Below, piece by piece: positions 63,273-64,000 of a stretch of 64,000 nt of DNA. The stretch's first letter is position 1, and each line of letters opens with the position of its first letter. The notes beneath the pieces were generated by a model. The model saw only the letters and a list, made by a program, of their open reading frames with translations. It had not been told where the DNA came from and did no database searches. A program made the position numbers and the translations under genes. The DNA comes from Bacteroidia bacterium (lineage in GTDB: Bacteria; Bacteroidota; Bacteroidia; Flavobacteriales; Flavobacteriaceae), in the NCBI GenBank assembly GCA_030428705.1, contig JAUIDI010000002.1:496001-560000 (forward strand), given 5' to 3'.

Positions 63273-63800
63273 TTAATAATATGGCGAAATCATCAAATAA
63301 ACCACTACCCCCGAAACGGCGACATAGAACCAAATCGGAAATGTAATCTTTGCCAACTTTCGATGGGCGGCAAAATCACCCAAGTAGGCCCTGGCAAAGG
63401 TCTTCAGCACCAAGGGAATTATCGCTACCGAAAGTATTATATGGGATATCAATATAAAATAATACGCATAGACCAACAGGCCCTGCCCACCAAATTTTGT
63501 CGGCTCGGCGGTCATGTGGTAGGCAACGTACATGATTAAAAACAAGACCGACAATATAATACATGATATCATCAACATGCGATGGGTCTTTGGCTTTCCA
63601 TTTTTGATGGCCCAAACGGCCACTAAAAGCAAGATGGCGGTAAGCGCATTGATGGCCGCATAGATCGGGGGCAAAAAACCAAGCCTTTCGACATTCGGAA
63701 TTTTCACGCCAAAAAGAATGGCGACCAACACCGGAACAATTATAGATACAATTGTAATCGCCTTATTGAATTTCTTCTCCCTTGTCCGTAATTCACCCAT
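63273..63800 (-). CDS. DUF420 membrane protein (cytochrome oxidase assembly-associated)
   Basis: A 175-residue protein with five membrane segments (ITIVSIIVPVLVAILFGVKIP, YAAINALTAILLLVAVWAI, ILMISCIILSVLFLIMYVAYHMT, LLVYAYYFILISHIILSVAIIPLVL, ITFPIWFYVAVSGVVVYLMI). DUF420/CtaM-type proteins accompany haem-copper oxidase assembly. It starts 1 bp after the SCO stop codon, so the two are in one operon. Confidence 0.9.
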   Translation of the reverse strand: MGELRTREKKFNKAITIVSIIVPVLVAILFGVKIPNVERLGFLPPIYAAINALTAILLLVAVWAIKNGKPKTHRMLMISCIILSVLFLIMYVAYHMTAEPTKFGGQGLLVYAYYFILISHIILSVAIIPLVLKTFARAYLGDFAAHRKLAKITFPIWFYVAVSGVVVYLMISPYY

Positions 63801-63801
63801 A

Positions 63802-64000
63802 TTATTCAGCCAATAATTTTTTAATGTCCTCTTTAAGAATGCTTATTTGCTCAGACTCCCCATGTTCGTTGCTTCCTTGTTCTTCTGTAATCGCGCCTCT
63901 ATAGTATATTATGGGATTTCCATAATCATCAACTCTTGAACGTATGTAGCCCTTCTTATCAATAAGGGCAAAAAGGCCGGAATGCTCAAACCCTCCGGGA
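63802..64000 (-). CDS. SCO family protein, C-terminal part
   Basis: I translated the minus strand from the right edge to a TAA at 63802-63804: ...PGGFEHSGLFALIDKKGYIRSRVDDYGNPIIYYRGAI...ILKEDIKKLLAE. The segment HSGLFALIDKKGYIR is the usual SCO1/SenC C-terminal thioredoxin strand after the conserved His of the copper site, and ends with ILKEDIKKLL. The upstream CxxxC is outside the window. It delivers copper to cytochrome oxidase CuA. Confidence 0.82.
   Translation of the reverse strand, partial: PGGFEHSGLFALIDKKGYIRSRVDDYGNPIIYYRGAITEEQGSNEHGESEQISILKEDIKKLLAE

Overview
The window looks like the chromosome of a marine-type Flavobacteriaceae bacterium (Bacteroidota). Supporting signs are type IX secretion (T9SS) genes of the PorP/SprF type with a gliding-motility C-terminal domain, a FolK-deoxynucleoside kinase fusion, DUF6089 and GH3-family genes, a LytS/LytTR pair, moderate GC, and promoters of the Bacteroidota form TTG-N18..20-TAnnTTTG without Shine-Dalgarno sequences. 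No phage, transposase, CRISPR array or rRNA operon was seen; most of the window is conserved core genome.

Layout. 1-8 kb: a minus-strand envelope block (CBS protein, nadK, DUF6089, uppS, bamA; bamA runs off the left edge), facing pdxJ, a hydrolase and a small membrane protein. 6.8-10.3 kb: the proteostasis block tig-clpP-clpX with clear terminators. 10.3-15.7 kb: a degenerate hydrolase, a beta-barrel protein, a membrane AraC regulator, a GH3 protein, DUF2797 and DUF2200. 15.8-21 kb: sppA, a queuosine-precursor transporter and a large AsmA-like protein, probably one operon. 21-25.7 kb: folK-dNK, a TrmH methyltransferase, mutS. 25.8-26.2 kb: tRNA-Gly and tRNA-Leu with a tRNA-Leu-like remnant between them. 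26.2-31.6 kb: four minus-strand catabolic genes (GHL10-like, RraA-like, enolase superfamily, amidohydrolase), all with export signals. 31.7-33.7 kb: a SanA-like protein and an Nramp homologue lacking the classic metal motifs. 33.7-40.3 kb: a T9SS module (large Calx-beta/DUF11 surface protein, PorP/SprF, OmpA/TPR protein). 40.6-45.2 kb: fabD, gamma-carbonic anhydrase and a LytTR/histidine-kinase pair. 45.4-50.1 kb: a VWA lipoprotein, an orphan PorP/SprF, an Nfu scaffold, dodecin and MscS. 50.2-52.5 kb: three tandem paralogous exported proteins of unknown function. 52.5-53.2 kb: tsaB. 53.2-62.9 kb: an eight-gene MacB-like tripartite exporter in which a permease-permease-adaptor block is duplicated around one ATPase and ends in TolC. 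63-64 kb: a cytochrome-oxidase-type assembly block (small CxxC membrane protein, DUF420, SCO C-terminus).

I see no wholly new defence or mobile system. The parts most worth a second look are: the duplicated exporter with a shared sequence signature in front of both halves and overlapping inverted repeats upstream; the three-paralogue exported family with a C-terminal block under strong protein-level constraint; the exported sugar-acid-type enzyme set; the Nramp homologue with a rebuilt metal site; and the tRNA-Leu remnant carrying a perfect 18-nt palindromic insert.
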